A stretch of 54,685 nt of DNA from Adlercreutzia sp. ZJ176 (GTDB taxonomy: Bacteria; Actinomycetota; Coriobacteriia; Coriobacteriales; Eggerthellaceae), in contig NZ_JAAKEC010000021.1 in assembly GCF_011038975.1 (NCBI RefSeq), positions 1 through 54,685 of the forward strand, in the 5' to 3' direction. Below, in pieces: positions 41,350-49,349 of this stretch (position 1 is its first letter; the number at the start of each line of letters is the position of its first letter). Both the position numbers and the translations under genes were made by a program. The notes beneath the pieces are model-generated. The model saw nothing but the letters and a program-made list of their open reading frames with translations, ran no database searches and had not been told where the DNA came from.

Positions 41350-42924
41350 TCATGACGCCTCACCTTCCAAGTCGGCCACGATGGCGTCTATGCGCTCGCG
41401 CAGCTCTTGCTCGCGCGCCACGATGCGGGCTATCTCGGCGTTGAGCGCCTTTATGTCCACTTCCTCGCGCGTATCCTCCTTCTCAACGTAAGACGAAACC
41501 GACAGGTTGGCGTCGTTGGCGATCACGTCGTCGTTGGGAACGCGCTTGCTGAAGTAATCCTCCTCGGATCGCTGCTCGATCACGTCCATGATGCGCTGGA
41601 TGTTGTCGGGCATCAGCTTGTTCTTGGAATCCCGGCGCTCGAACTCGGCGCTCGCGTCTACGAACAGAACGTCGCTTGCGCCCTTCGATTTTTTCAACAC
41701 GATAATGCACGTGGCGATGGTGGTGCCGAAGAACAGGTCGGGCGGAAGCTGGATGACCGCGTCGACAAAGTTGTTCTGCACGAGGTACTTGCGAATCTTC
41801 GCCTCGGCGCCGCCGCGGTACAGCACGCCGGGGAACTCGACGATGGCCGCCGTGCCGTCAGTGCTCAGCCAGCTGAGCATGTGCATGGTAAAGGCGAGAT
41901 CGGCCTTGCTGTCAGGCGCAAGCACGCCCGCCGGGCTGAAGCGCGGGTCGTTGATGTTGAGCGGGTTCTTCTTCCCCTCCCATTTGATGGAGTAGGGCGG
42001 GTTCGAGACGATGCAGTCGAACGGCTCGTCATCCCAATGCCGCGGGTCCTTCAACGTGTCGCCGAGCGCGATGTCGAACTTGTCGAAGTTGATGTCGTGC
42101 AGGAACATGTTGATACGCGCAAGGTTGTAGGTGGTCAGGTTGATCTCCTGGCCGAAGAAGCCCTTGCGTACCTTGTCCGCCCCGAGGATCTTCGCGAACC
42201 TCAGCAGCAGCGAGCCCGAGCCGCAGCACGGATCGTACACCTTGCCAACCTCCGTGCGCCCGACGAGCGTGATGCGCGCCAGAAGCTCGCTGACCTCCTG
42301 TGGCGTGAAGAACTCGCCGCCCGACTTGCCGGCGTTGGACGCGTACATGGTCATGAGGTACTCGTACGCGTCGCCAAACGCATCGATGCGATTCTCCTTG
42401 AAGTCGCTGCCGAAGTCGAGCGACCCGATCTTCTCGAGCAGCGTCGTCAGCTTCTTGTTGCGCTCGGCCACCGTGTTGCCCAGCTTCGCGCTGTTCACGT
42501 CCATGTCATCGAAGAGACCCTTGAGGTCGCCCTCGGACTCCGAGCCCACTGCCGAACCCTCGATGTTCTTGAACACGCGCTCAAGCGTCTCGTTGAGGTT
42601 CTCGTCATGCCGCGCGAAGACACGCACGTTCTGAAACAGCTCGGAGGGGAGAATGTAGAAGCCCCGCTCCTTGACCGTCTCATCGCGCCCGTATTCGGCC
42701 TCTTCATCGGAAAGACTTGCGTAGTCGAACCCGACGTTGCCCGATTTCGCCTCTTCGCTTGCCAGGTAGTCGCATAGGTTCTCGGAGATGAAGCGGTAGA
42801 ACAACATGCCCAGAACGTACTGCTTGAAGTCCCAGCCATCCACGCTGCCACGCAGATCGTCGGCTATGGACCAGATAGTTTTGTGCAGCTCTGCACGCTG
42901 CTGCTCTTTTGTGGGCTCTGCCAT
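41350..42924 (-). CDS. hsdM: Type I restriction enzyme, DNA methyltransferase (HsdM) subunit
   Basis: The N6-adenine methylase of the system, 524 residues. Motif I is in DPCCGSGSLLLRF (231-243) and the catalytic motif IV is NPPYS (308-312). The HsdM N-terminal helical domain (about 10-150) and the FFTPQEVSELL segment are present. The ATG at 42924 follows AAAGGAG. It is the first gene of the locus, 61 bases downstream of the tRNA-Ala terminator. Confidence 0.96.
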   Translation of the reverse strand: MAEPTKEQQRAELHKTIWSIADDLRGSVDGWDFKQYVLGMLFYRFISENLCDYLASEEAKSGNVGFDYASLSDEEAEYGRDETVKERGFYILPSELFQNVRVFARHDENLNETLERVFKNIEGSAVGSESEGDLKGLFDDMDVNSAKLGNTVAERNKKLTTLLEKIGSLDFGSDFKENRIDAFGDAYEYLMTMYASNAGKSGGEFFTPQEVSELLARITLVGRTEVGKVYDPCCGSGSLLLRFAKILGADKVRKGFFGQEINLTTYNLARINMFLHDINFDKFDIALGDTLKDPRHWDDEPFDCIVSNPPYSIKWEGKKNPLNINDPRFSPAGVLAPDSKADLAFTMHMLSWLSTDGTAAIVEFPGVLYRGGAEAKIRKYLVQNNFVDAVIQLPPDLFFGTTIATCIIVLKKSKGASDVLFVDASAEFERRDSKNKLMPDNIQRIMDVIEQRSEEDYFSKRVPNDDVIANDANLSVSSYVEKEDTREEVDIKALNAEIARIVAREQELRERIDAIVADLEGEAS

Positions 42925-42973
42925 GGGGCGATGCTCCTTTGCGTGGGTTCTCCCTCAAGGGCATCTTACTCGC

Positions 42974-43013
42974 ACAAAAAGAAAAAGGTGCGAACCCTTT
43001 CGAGTTCGCACCT
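42974..43013 (-). terminator. Rho-independent terminator after tRNA-Ala
   Basis: AGGTGCGAAC pairs with GTTCGCACCT around 8 bases, followed on the minus strand by TTTTTCTTTTTG, 8 bases past the tRNA 3' end. Confidence 0.93.
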
Positions 43014-43020
43014 GAGAAAT

Positions 43021-43096
43021 TGGTGGAGCATAGGGGGATCGAACCCCTGACCTCATGGCTGCCAGCCATGCGCTCTCCCAGCTGAGCTAATGCCCC
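43021..43096 (-). tRNA. tRNA-Ala (anticodon GGC)
   Basis: A complete 76-base cloverleaf read on the minus strand with 3' ACCA encoded. The acceptor stem GGGGCAT / ATGCTCC contains the G3-U70 pair that marks alanine tRNA. The anticodon loop CTGGCAG gives GGC, reading GCC and GCU. The TTCGATC loop is normal. It borders the restriction island, but no att-type duplication of its end was found elsewhere in the window. Confidence 0.98.
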
Positions 43097-43217
43097 GAAA
43101 AGTGCGAGAAATATATTAGCACAACCTTGCGCGGCGTCAAAGAAAAACTTTGAGAATTTTTCTCCGCGCCGATGCGCCCTTCCTCGCCGGCCCTCGCTAC
43201 AAGCCCGCACCAGCCAG

Positions 43218-43271
43218 CCGCTTGGCACAGCCGACCGTCTGACGCAGCTGGCCGCTTGGCGCAGCCGACCT
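43218..43271. repeat. Imperfect direct repeat between tRNA-Ala and the Mrp gene
   Basis: GCCGCTTGGC(A/G)CAGCCGACC occurs twice about 34 bases apart with one difference. It lies in the 213-base gap between the tRNA and the Mrp stop; no gene is seen there. Confidence 0.6.
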
Positions 43272-43309
43272 CCTGGCCGCCGCGCCGCCTGGAGCGGTCG
43301 CCGCGGTTG

Positions 43310-44170
43310 CTACTTGGCATCCCTCTCGGCTGCGGCCTTCGCAATCTGCTCGATGATGGCGTCAAGCGCGCCTTCGACCGCGCACTCCTCGACCTTGCCC
43401 TCGTCGACCATGTGCGAGATGCCCGGATCCATCGGCAGCGTGGCCACCGCGGGAATCTCGTACTTCTCAGCCACGGTCGCGCCCTGGGGCTCGCCGAAGA
43501 TGTAGTGCTTCTTGCCGCACTCGTCGCACTTGAAGTACGCCATGTTCTCCACCAGGCCGAGGACCGGCACCTCGAGGGAGCGCGCCAGGTTCACGGCCTT
43601 GCCCACGATCATGGCCACGAGCTCCTGCGGCGCCGACACCGTGACGATGCCGTCAACCGGCAGCGTCTGGAACACGGTGAGAAACACGTCGGAGGTTCCC
43701 GGAGGCATGTCGATGAGCATGTAGTCGACGTCGCCCCAGTTCGTCTCGGACCAGAACTGGCGCAGCACACCGGTGACCACCGGACCGCGCCATGCGACCG
43801 GCAGGTCGTCCTGGGGAAGCATGAGGTTCACCGACATGACCGGGATGCCGCTGGCGGACACCGCGGGGTTGATGCCGTCGGCGTCGGCCGTGAGGTGGTC
43901 CTTGATGCCGAAGGACTTCGGGATGGACGGGCCGGTGACGTCGGCGTCGAGGATGGCGACCTTCTTGCCGCGCTTGTTGAGCTCGCTCGCCAGAAGGCAG
44001 GTCACGAGCGACTTGCCCACGCCACCCTTGCCGGACACCACGCCGATGACGTGCTTGATGGTCGAGCGCTTGTTCGTCTCCAGGGTGCTCGGGCCTGCGT
44101 CAGCCGTGCGGTCGCCGCAGCCTGCGACGCCGCAGCTTGAGCACTCGTGCGTGCACTCTTCTTCTGCCAT
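43310..44170 (-). CDS. Mrp/NBP35-type P-loop ATPase (Fe-S cluster carrier)
   Basis: A 286-residue ATPase. The N-terminal cysteine cluster (Cys6, 10, 13, 18) precedes the deviant Walker A GKGGVGKS (47-54), and DMPPGTSDVFLT is the family block. CDEC (CxxC) near residue 200 binds the bridging Fe-S cluster. The family carries and delivers 4Fe-4S clusters, useful for the many Fe-S enzymes here. The ATG at 44170 follows GAGGGAAAA; the ORF could extend to 44272 but the extension has no such site. Confidence 0.9.
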   Translation of the reverse strand: MAEEECTHECSSCGVAGCGDRTADAGPSTLETNKRSTIKHVIGVVSGKGGVGKSLVTCLLASELNKRGKKVAILDADVTGPSIPKSFGIKDHLTADADGINPAVSASGIPVMSVNLMLPQDDLPVAWRGPVVTGVLRQFWSETNWGDVDYMLIDMPPGTSDVFLTVFQTLPVDGIVTVSAPQELVAMIVGKAVNLARSLEVPVLGLVENMAYFKCDECGKKHYIFGEPQGATVAEKYEIPAVATLPMDPGISHMVDEGKVEECAVEGALDAIIEQIAKAAAERDAK

Positions 44171-44256
44171 GGTTTTCCCTCTCTCGGGTTGCGGCCGCAC
44201 CTGCGCTTCCACGAGCGGCCTCTCGTCTTTTACAACCCGGATGATAGCACAACGAA

Positions 44257-44282
44257 GCGGGGCGGCCTGCAAGCCGCCCCGC
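44257..44282 (-). terminator. Terminator-like hairpin after the small unknown gene
   Basis: GCGGGGCGGC / GCCGCCCCGC, 10-bp perfect stem with a 6-base loop, 28 bases past the stop of the small gene. The following tail (TTCGTTGTG) is moderately T-rich. Confidence 0.7.
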
Positions 44283-44309
44283 CGTGCGTATTCTTTTGTT
44301 GTCCTCGTG

Positions 44310-44609
44310 CTACTCGGGCTTGACCGAGGCGTAGAAGGTGGCCTTGTCGAACAGGTCCTTGATGGACTGGCCGTCTGCGAACGGAAGCTCGAGGAACTCG
44401 GAGATGGTGGGCACCAGCTCGCTACAGTCCATGTAATGGCCCTTCTCGTTGAGCTGCGTGGTGTCTTGGACGCGCCAATAGCGATCGTTCACGTCCGTCA
44501 GATAGTAGGTGGCTCCGTCGACTTCCATGTACACCGCATGGTTGGCATGGAGGTAGACCTGCAAGTCATCGTAGGATACTTCGAGCACCTCTGCTGCTTT
44601 CACTCCCAT
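44310..44609 (-). CDS. Small conserved-looking protein of unknown function
   Basis: A 99-residue soluble protein beginning MGVKAAEVLEVSYDDLQVYL. It has a mixed alpha/beta pattern with several Tyr and Asp (VYMEVDGATYYLTDVNDRYWRVQD). The ATG at 44609 follows AAAGGGG; a longer ORF from 44663 was rejected. No domain recognised. It has its own terminator and likely its own promoter. Confidence 0.65.
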   Translation of the reverse strand: MGVKAAEVLEVSYDDLQVYLHANHAVYMEVDGATYYLTDVNDRYWRVQDTTQLNEKGHYMDCSELVPTISEFLELPFADGQSIKDLFDKATFYASVKPE

Positions 44610-44800
44610 AACGACCCCTTTCCTTCCGAGGATTACGTTGTCTCTATGATACCAAAACCGCATGAGGGGCCGCGGTGAAGTTTGACAAAGTTGGCGACGC
44701 GCGCGCTGCGGGGGCGCGAGGGGCGGAAACGGGCAGCCCGCCTGCAGCGCGGGTCGCAGTGGGAGCCGCGCTGCGGGCTATGGAGAGAGCTGCGGTACGG

Positions 44801-44880
44801 GCCGCGGCGGGAGCTGCGAACCGGGCCGCGGCGGGAGCTGCGAACCGGGCCGCGGCGGGAGCTGCGAACCGGGCCGCGGC
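44801..44880. repeat. 24-bp tandem repeat (about 3.3 copies) after metH
   Basis: GCCGCGGCGGGAGCTGCGAACCGG starts at 44801, 44825 and 44849, with a partial fourth copy at 44873-44880 and a decayed copy ahead of 44801. It lies just downstream of the metH stop. The period is a multiple of three. Confidence 0.95.
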
Positions 44881-44905
44881 GCAGGCGCGCGAGCCGCAAG
44901 GCGGG

Positions 44906-47524
44906 CTACGCGCGGGCGGCGAAGTACCGCGTGGCGATCCGGGCTGACTCGGCGGCGTCCTTGGCGTAGAAGTCGGCCTTGATCTGGTCGGCGTAGTCCT
45001 GCGTGAGGACGGCACCGCCCACCATGACGGCGACGTCGGGAAGCTCGGCGTGCAGAAGCTCGATGGTGCGCTCCATGGCGCGCACCGTGGTGGTCATGAG
45101 CGCCGAGAGTCCCACGAGGCGCGCGCCGCTTTCGCGGGCGGCGGCCAGGACGCGCTCGGGCGGCACGTCGCGCCCCAGGTCGATGACAGGAAACCCGTAG
45201 TTCTCGAGCAGCATCTTGACGATGTTCTTGCCGATGTCGTGGATGTCGCCCTCGACGGTGGCCACGATGATCGCGCACTCGGACGCCGGCTCGGAGGCGC
45301 CCAAGGCGCCTTCTGTGCCTGGGGCGCCTCCCGGCCCCGACCCCGCGGGCGACCTCGCGCCCTGCACGCGGTCGCGCACCACGTCGAAGCCCGCCTTCAC
45401 GGCCTCGGCGGCAGCCATGAGCTGCGGAAGGAAGAACGCGCCCGCGTCGTAGCGCTCCCCCACCACGTCGAGCACGGGCACGAACACGTCGTTGATGACG
45501 TCGAGCGGCTCGTGCGTCTCGAGCAGGTCGCGCGTGGCCTGCGCCATGGGCTGGGAGCGGCCCGCGAGCACGAGCTGCGCGATGTGCGCCACCTGGTCGG
45601 CCGCGTCGGCGAACGCCGGCGTGACCGCGATGGGGCAGGCGTCCGCGCCGGCTGCGCACCCGGGGCCGCCCGCGCCGGCCGCAGCCGTCGCGCCCGCGAC
45701 GCCGCCTGCCGTGCCCCCGGGGCCGGCCGCACCTGCCGAAGGTCCGCCGCCCGCGTAGGGGTCCGCTGCCTGGGCGTAGTCCCCCACGAAGCGCGCCGCG
45801 CCCGCGTCCTGGCCGTTGAGCACGCGAAACGCCGCCACCGTGTCGCGGTAGCGCGCCGAGAGCGGGTTCATGATGGGCATGTCGAGCCCCGCGCCGAACG
45901 CCGCCGCCAGAAACGTGGCGTTCAGCAGGTTGCGCTGGGGCATCCCGAAGCTCACGTTCGACACGCCGAGCACCGTGCGCACGCCGAGGCGCTCCTTCAC
46001 AAGCGTCACCGCGCGCAGCACCTGCGCGATCTCGGCCTGGTTGGTGGCCGCCGCCATGACCAGGCAGTCGATGGCGATGTCGCAGCGCGGGATGCCCGCC
46101 GCCTCGGCCGCGCGCACGATGCGCTCGGCCACGCGCAGGCGCTCCTCGGCCGTGGGCGGGATGCCCTCGTCGTCGAGCGTGAGCCCCACGAGCGCGCACC
46201 CGTAGCGCTTGGCGACGGGCAGCACCGCCTCGAGGCTCGCGCGCTTGCCGTTGACGGAGTTGATGAGCGGCTTGCCCGCGTACCCGCGCACCGCCGCCTC
46301 CACCGCAACCGGGTCGGACGAGTCGATCTGCAGAGGCGTGGTGACAGTAGCCTGCAGCGTCTCCGTGACCGCGCGCAGGACCGCAGGCTCGTCGATGTCG
46401 GGCAGGCCCGCGTTCACGTCGAGAATGTCCGCGCCCGCATGCTGCTGGGAGACCGCCTCGCCCACCACGTAGTCGTAGTCGCCCGCGCGCAGGGCCTCCT
46501 TGAGCTTCTTCTTGCCCGTGGGGTTGATGCGCTCGCCGATGACGGCCACCCGCGGCACGCCCGCGGGGAGAACCACCGCCTCCTGGGCGCTCGTGACCAC
46601 GAGCGCCTCCTCGGCGCGGCGCGGCGCGGGATCACGGCCCGCCACCAGCTTCGCCAGCTCGGCGATGAACGCCGGCGAGGTGCCGCAGCAGCCGCCCACG
46701 ATGGAGGCGCCCGCCTCGACGAGCGGCTCCATGGCGCGCGCGAAGTCGGCGGGGTCCACGTCGTAGACCGTCTCGCCGTCGATCAGGTGGGGCAGGCCCG
46801 CGTTGGGCTTGGCGATCACCGGGCAGCGGGCGAACCGCGCGATCTCGCGCACCGCACCGGCGAGCTCGGCGGGGCCCAGCGAGCAGTTCACGCCCATGGC
46901 CGCCACGCCGAGCGAGGTGAGCGTCGCCGCCGCGACCGCCGGCGTGGTCCCGAGGAACGTACGCCCGTCCTCGCCGAAGGTCATGGTGACGAGCACGGGC
47001 AGGTCGCAACCTTCCGTCGCCGCGAGCACCGCCGCCTTCGCCTCGCGCAGGTCGGTCATCGTCTCGATCACGATGAGGTCGCAGCCCGCCGCGTCCGCCG
47101 CACGCACCTGCTCGGCGAACAGATCGTACGCCGCGTCGAACGACAGCGTGCCGAGCGGCTCTAAGAGTGCGCCCGAAGGCCCGATGTCGCCCGCCACGTA
47201 GCGCGCGCCGGCTGCCCGCGCGTTTTCGGCCGCGGCGGCGAACACCTCGGCCACCGTGGCGCGGCCCTCGAGCTTGAGCGCGTTGGCGCCGAACGTGTTG
47301 GTGGTGACGAGCTCAGCGCCCGCCTCCACGTAGGCGCGCTGGATGCCCGTGATGGCGTCGGCGTGCGTGATATTGAGCAGGTCGGGAAGCTCGCCCGAGT
47401 CGGTGAGGCGCGCGGCCTGCAGCATGGTGCCCATGGCGCCGTCCTCCACGAGGAAGGCGCGGCCCTCGAGCACCGCCCTGAGGTGGGCGTCCTTGATGCG
47501 AAGCTGGTTGAGGTCAGCGGCCAT
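44906..47524 (-). CDS. metH: Cobalamin-dependent methionine synthase, short form without reactivation domain
   Basis: It moves the methyl group of methyltetrahydrofolate to homocysteine. The 872-residue protein has the homocysteine domain (VEDGAMGTMLQ; zinc GGCCGTSP near 290), the pterin domain (INPTGKKKLKEALRAGDYD ...), a cap segment, and the B12 domain with VEGDIHDIGKNIV. It stops after that domain. The SAM-binding reactivation domain is encoded separately by the gene just upstream. An Ala/Gly-rich insert (about 40 residues) separates pterin and cap domains. The ATG at 47524 follows AAGGAAGGA and overlaps the preceding stop. Confidence 0.93.
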   Translation of the reverse strand: MAADLNQLRIKDAHLRAVLEGRAFLVEDGAMGTMLQAARLTDSGELPDLLNITHADAITGIQRAYVEAGAELVTTNTFGANALKLEGRATVAEVFAAAAENARAAGARYVAGDIGPSGALLEPLGTLSFDAAYDLFAEQVRAADAAGCDLIVIETMTDLREAKAAVLAATEGCDLPVLVTMTFGEDGRTFLGTTPAVAAATLTSLGVAAMGVNCSLGPAELAGAVREIARFARCPVIAKPNAGLPHLIDGETVYDVDPADFARAMEPLVEAGASIVGGCCGTSPAFIAELAKLVAGRDPAPRRAEEALVVTSAQEAVVLPAGVPRVAVIGERINPTGKKKLKEALRAGDYDYVVGEAVSQQHAGADILDVNAGLPDIDEPAVLRAVTETLQATVTTPLQIDSSDPVAVEAAVRGYAGKPLINSVNGKRASLEAVLPVAKRYGCALVGLTLDDEGIPPTAEERLRVAERIVRAAEAAGIPRCDIAIDCLVMAAATNQAEIAQVLRAVTLVKERLGVRTVLGVSNVSFGMPQRNLLNATFLAAAFGAGLDMPIMNPLSARYRDTVAAFRVLNGQDAGAARFVGDYAQAADPYAGGGPSAGAAGPGGTAGGVAGATAAAGAGGPGCAAGADACPIAVTPAFADAADQVAHIAQLVLAGRSQPMAQATRDLLETHEPLDVINDVFVPVLDVVGERYDAGAFFLPQLMAAAEAVKAGFDVVRDRVQGARSPAGSGPGGAPGTEGALGASEPASECAIIVATVEGDIHDIGKNIVKMLLENYGFPVIDLGRDVPPERVLAAARESGARLVGLSALMTTTVRAMERTIELLHAELPDVAVMVGGAVLTQDYADQIKADFYAKDAAESARIATRYFAARA

Positions 47525-48377
47525 GGCAGGTCCTTCCTTGGGCGTGGAGCGTGCAGACGGGCGCGAGGCGGCAGGTCGCGCAGCTGCGCGCCGAGGGAGC
47601 GGGGACGGCGGGCCCGCCCTCAGGAGACACGGGGACGCGAGGGGCGGCGGGCCCGCCCTCAGGAGGCACATCGGCGAGCGAAGTGGCAGAAGCGGCGCGA
47701 CCAGCGTTCTCCGCGGACGCGGCGGGGACGTGCGGAGCGCCTTCGGCACGCAGCCCGCGCGCCGCGTCAACGTGGTAGAGCCCCGCCACCGCCGTGATGC
47801 TCTTCGCGGGCACGAGCAGATCCCCGCGCGTCACGGAGATGCCGAGCGCGCGCCCCGCGCCGAGCGCGTCGAGGAAAGCGCGCTGGATGCCGAGCGGCAG
47901 GTCCCCGTAGCCGGGGCTGAAGCGCGCGCCGGCGCGCAGCCCCCGTGCGCGGGCACGCTCCTCCACCAGGCGCGAGAGCTCGTTGGCCGCGTCCTCCACA
48001 AGCGCCGAGGCGCAGGCGTCAACCAGAAGCCCGTCCGTGGGATTGAGCGCGGCCTCGCGGCGCAGGATCGACTCGCTGCCCAAGCCGAGCGTCACCGCCA
48101 TGAGCACCACCTCGCACGCGCCCGCCAGATGCCGCGCCACGTCGTAGCCCGCGAGCTCGAGTGCGCAGCCGCGCAGGCGCACGCCGCAAGGCACGCCCCG
48201 TTCGTCACATTCAAACGACTCCAAGGGGAAGGCGCGCGCCATGCCCGAAGGCGCCATGCCCGCGCACAGCGCCGCCGCGCGCTCAAGGCGCGCCGCAAGC
48301 TCAGGCCCGAGGTCCTGGCCCGCATGCCCCAGGTAGCTCAGCGCCTCCGCCACGTCGACGCGGGCCTCAAGGCGCAT
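47514..48377 (-). CDS. MetH reactivation-domain protein (separate gene)
   Basis: A 287-residue protein resembling the C-terminal activation domain of MetH, with ARFSPGYGDLPLGIQ matching the conserved SAM-binding RxSPGYG region. It would re-methylate oxidised cob(II)alamin on MetH using SAM. Its last 80 residues are Ala/Pro/Gly-rich and end in a cysteine group (CATCRLAPVC). Stand-alone forms of this domain exist in bacteria such as Thermotoga, from memory. It is placed between metF (2-base gap) and metH (overlap), which supports the call. Confidence 0.85.
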   Translation of the reverse strand: MRLEARVDVAEALSYLGHAGQDLGPELAARLERAAALCAGMAPSGMARAFPLESFECDERGVPCGVRLRGCALELAGYDVARHLAGACEVVLMAVTLGLGSESILRREAALNPTDGLLVDACASALVEDAANELSRLVEERARARGLRAGARFSPGYGDLPLGIQRAFLDALGAGRALGISVTRGDLLVPAKSITAVAGLYHVDAARGLRAEGAPHVPAASAENAGRAASATSLADVPPEGGPAAPRVPVSPEGGPAVPAPSARSCATCRLAPVCTLHAQGRTCHGR

Positions 48378-48379
48378 GC

Positions 48380-49249
48380 TCACGCCCCGCAGAAGCCCGC
48401 TTGGCGCAGCGCCTGCGCCGTCGACTCCGCGATGTCGGGATGGTTCATCGAGTACACGTGCACGCCCGCCACGCCGTGCGCCGCCAAGTCGACGAGCTGA
48501 GCGCACGCGTACTCCACGCCCGCCCGGCGCAGCGCCGCGGGGTCGTCCTCGTGCTTCGCCAGAAGCTTGATGACCGACGAGGGGAGCGACGCGCCGCACA
48601 GAAACACCATGCGCGAGATCTGCGACTTGCTCATGAAGGGCATGATGCCGCAGGTGATCGGCGCCGTGACGCCCGCTGCGTCCGCCGCGTCGAGGAAGCG
48701 GTAGATGCACTCGTTGTCGAACGCGAGCTGCGTGACGAAGAAGTCGGCGCCCGCGTCCTGCTTCGCCTTCAGATGCTCGATGTTGAGCGCGGCGTCCTCG
48801 CAGGTGATGTGCCCCTCGGGGTAGGCCGCGGCGCCCACGCAGAAGCCTGCGTCCTTGAGCAGCGGGATGAGGTCGGCCGCGTAGCGGAAGCGCGAGGGCT
48901 CCTGCCCCTCCACCAGATCACCGCGCAGGGCGAGCACCGTGGTGACGCCGCGGGCGCGCATGTCGGCGACGGCCGCCTCAAGCGACGCGTCGGTGGCGCT
49001 CACGCAGGTGAGGTGCGCGACGCTCGGGATGCCGAGCTCGTCTTGGATCATGGCCGCGATGGCCGTGGTGGCCTGGCCGTTGCCGCTGCCGCCCGCCGAG
49101 TACGTCACCGAGATGAAGTCGGGGGCGACGCGCGCGATGCCGCCCGCCACCTCGCGCGCAGCCTCGAGCGTGAGCTCCCCCTTCGGCGGAAAGATCTCAA
49201 ACGACACGGGGCAGGCGCGGCTTTGGAATATGTCCTTTACGTTTTTCAT
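48380..49249 (-). CDS. metF: 5,10-methylenetetrahydrofolate reductase
   Basis: A FAD-dependent reductase supplying methyltetrahydrofolate to MetH, 289 residues. It has SFEIFPPKG (catalytic Glu) near the start, SVTYSAGGSGN, LRGD and the QLAFDNE block. The start at 49249 lies just 7 bases past a perfect TATAAT, so the mRNA is probably leaderless; an ATG three codons earlier overlaps the -10 and would lie upstream of the transcript. First gene of metF-metH. Confidence 0.94.
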   Translation of the reverse strand: MKNVKDIFQSRACPVSFEIFPPKGELTLEAAREVAGGIARVAPDFISVTYSAGGSGNGQATTAIAAMIQDELGIPSVAHLTCVSATDASLEAAVADMRARGVTTVLALRGDLVEGQEPSRFRYAADLIPLLKDAGFCVGAAAYPEGHITCEDAALNIEHLKAKQDAGADFFVTQLAFDNECIYRFLDAADAAGVTAPITCGIMPFMSKSQISRMVFLCGASLPSSVIKLLAKHEDDPAALRRAGVEYACAQLVDLAAHGVAGVHVYSMNHPDIAESTAQALRQAGFCGA

Positions 49250-49256
49250 GCGGGAC

Positions 49257-49262
49257 ATTATA
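49257..49262 (-). promoter_or_regulatory. metF promoter -10 (TATAAT), leaderless start
   Basis: Minus-strand TATAAT, then GTCCCGC, then ATG. The expected -35 (about 49280-49285) is weak. The distance places transcription start at the A of the ATG. Confidence 0.6.
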
Positions 49263-49349
49263 CGGTGACTGCGCGCGAACGCAGCCCGTCGCATCGCATT
49301 GCGGATGCTTCGAATTTGCGAAAGCGCGTGTTCTGTTTCACCGATGGCC

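Noticed and set aside
33500-43100. Integrative element inserted at tRNA-Ala
   Set aside because: No integrase and no duplicated tRNA end were found; the restriction locus may simply be adjacent.
44801-44880. CRISPR array
   Set aside because: The 24-bp units are directly tandem with no unique spacers.
45050-47164. 704-codon plus-strand ORF over metH
   Set aside because: Antisense shadow, Arg/His-rich, no domain; metH is unmistakable on the other strand.
49263-49349. Cobalamin or SAM riboswitch before metF
   Set aside because: The gap is too short and the transcript appears leaderless.
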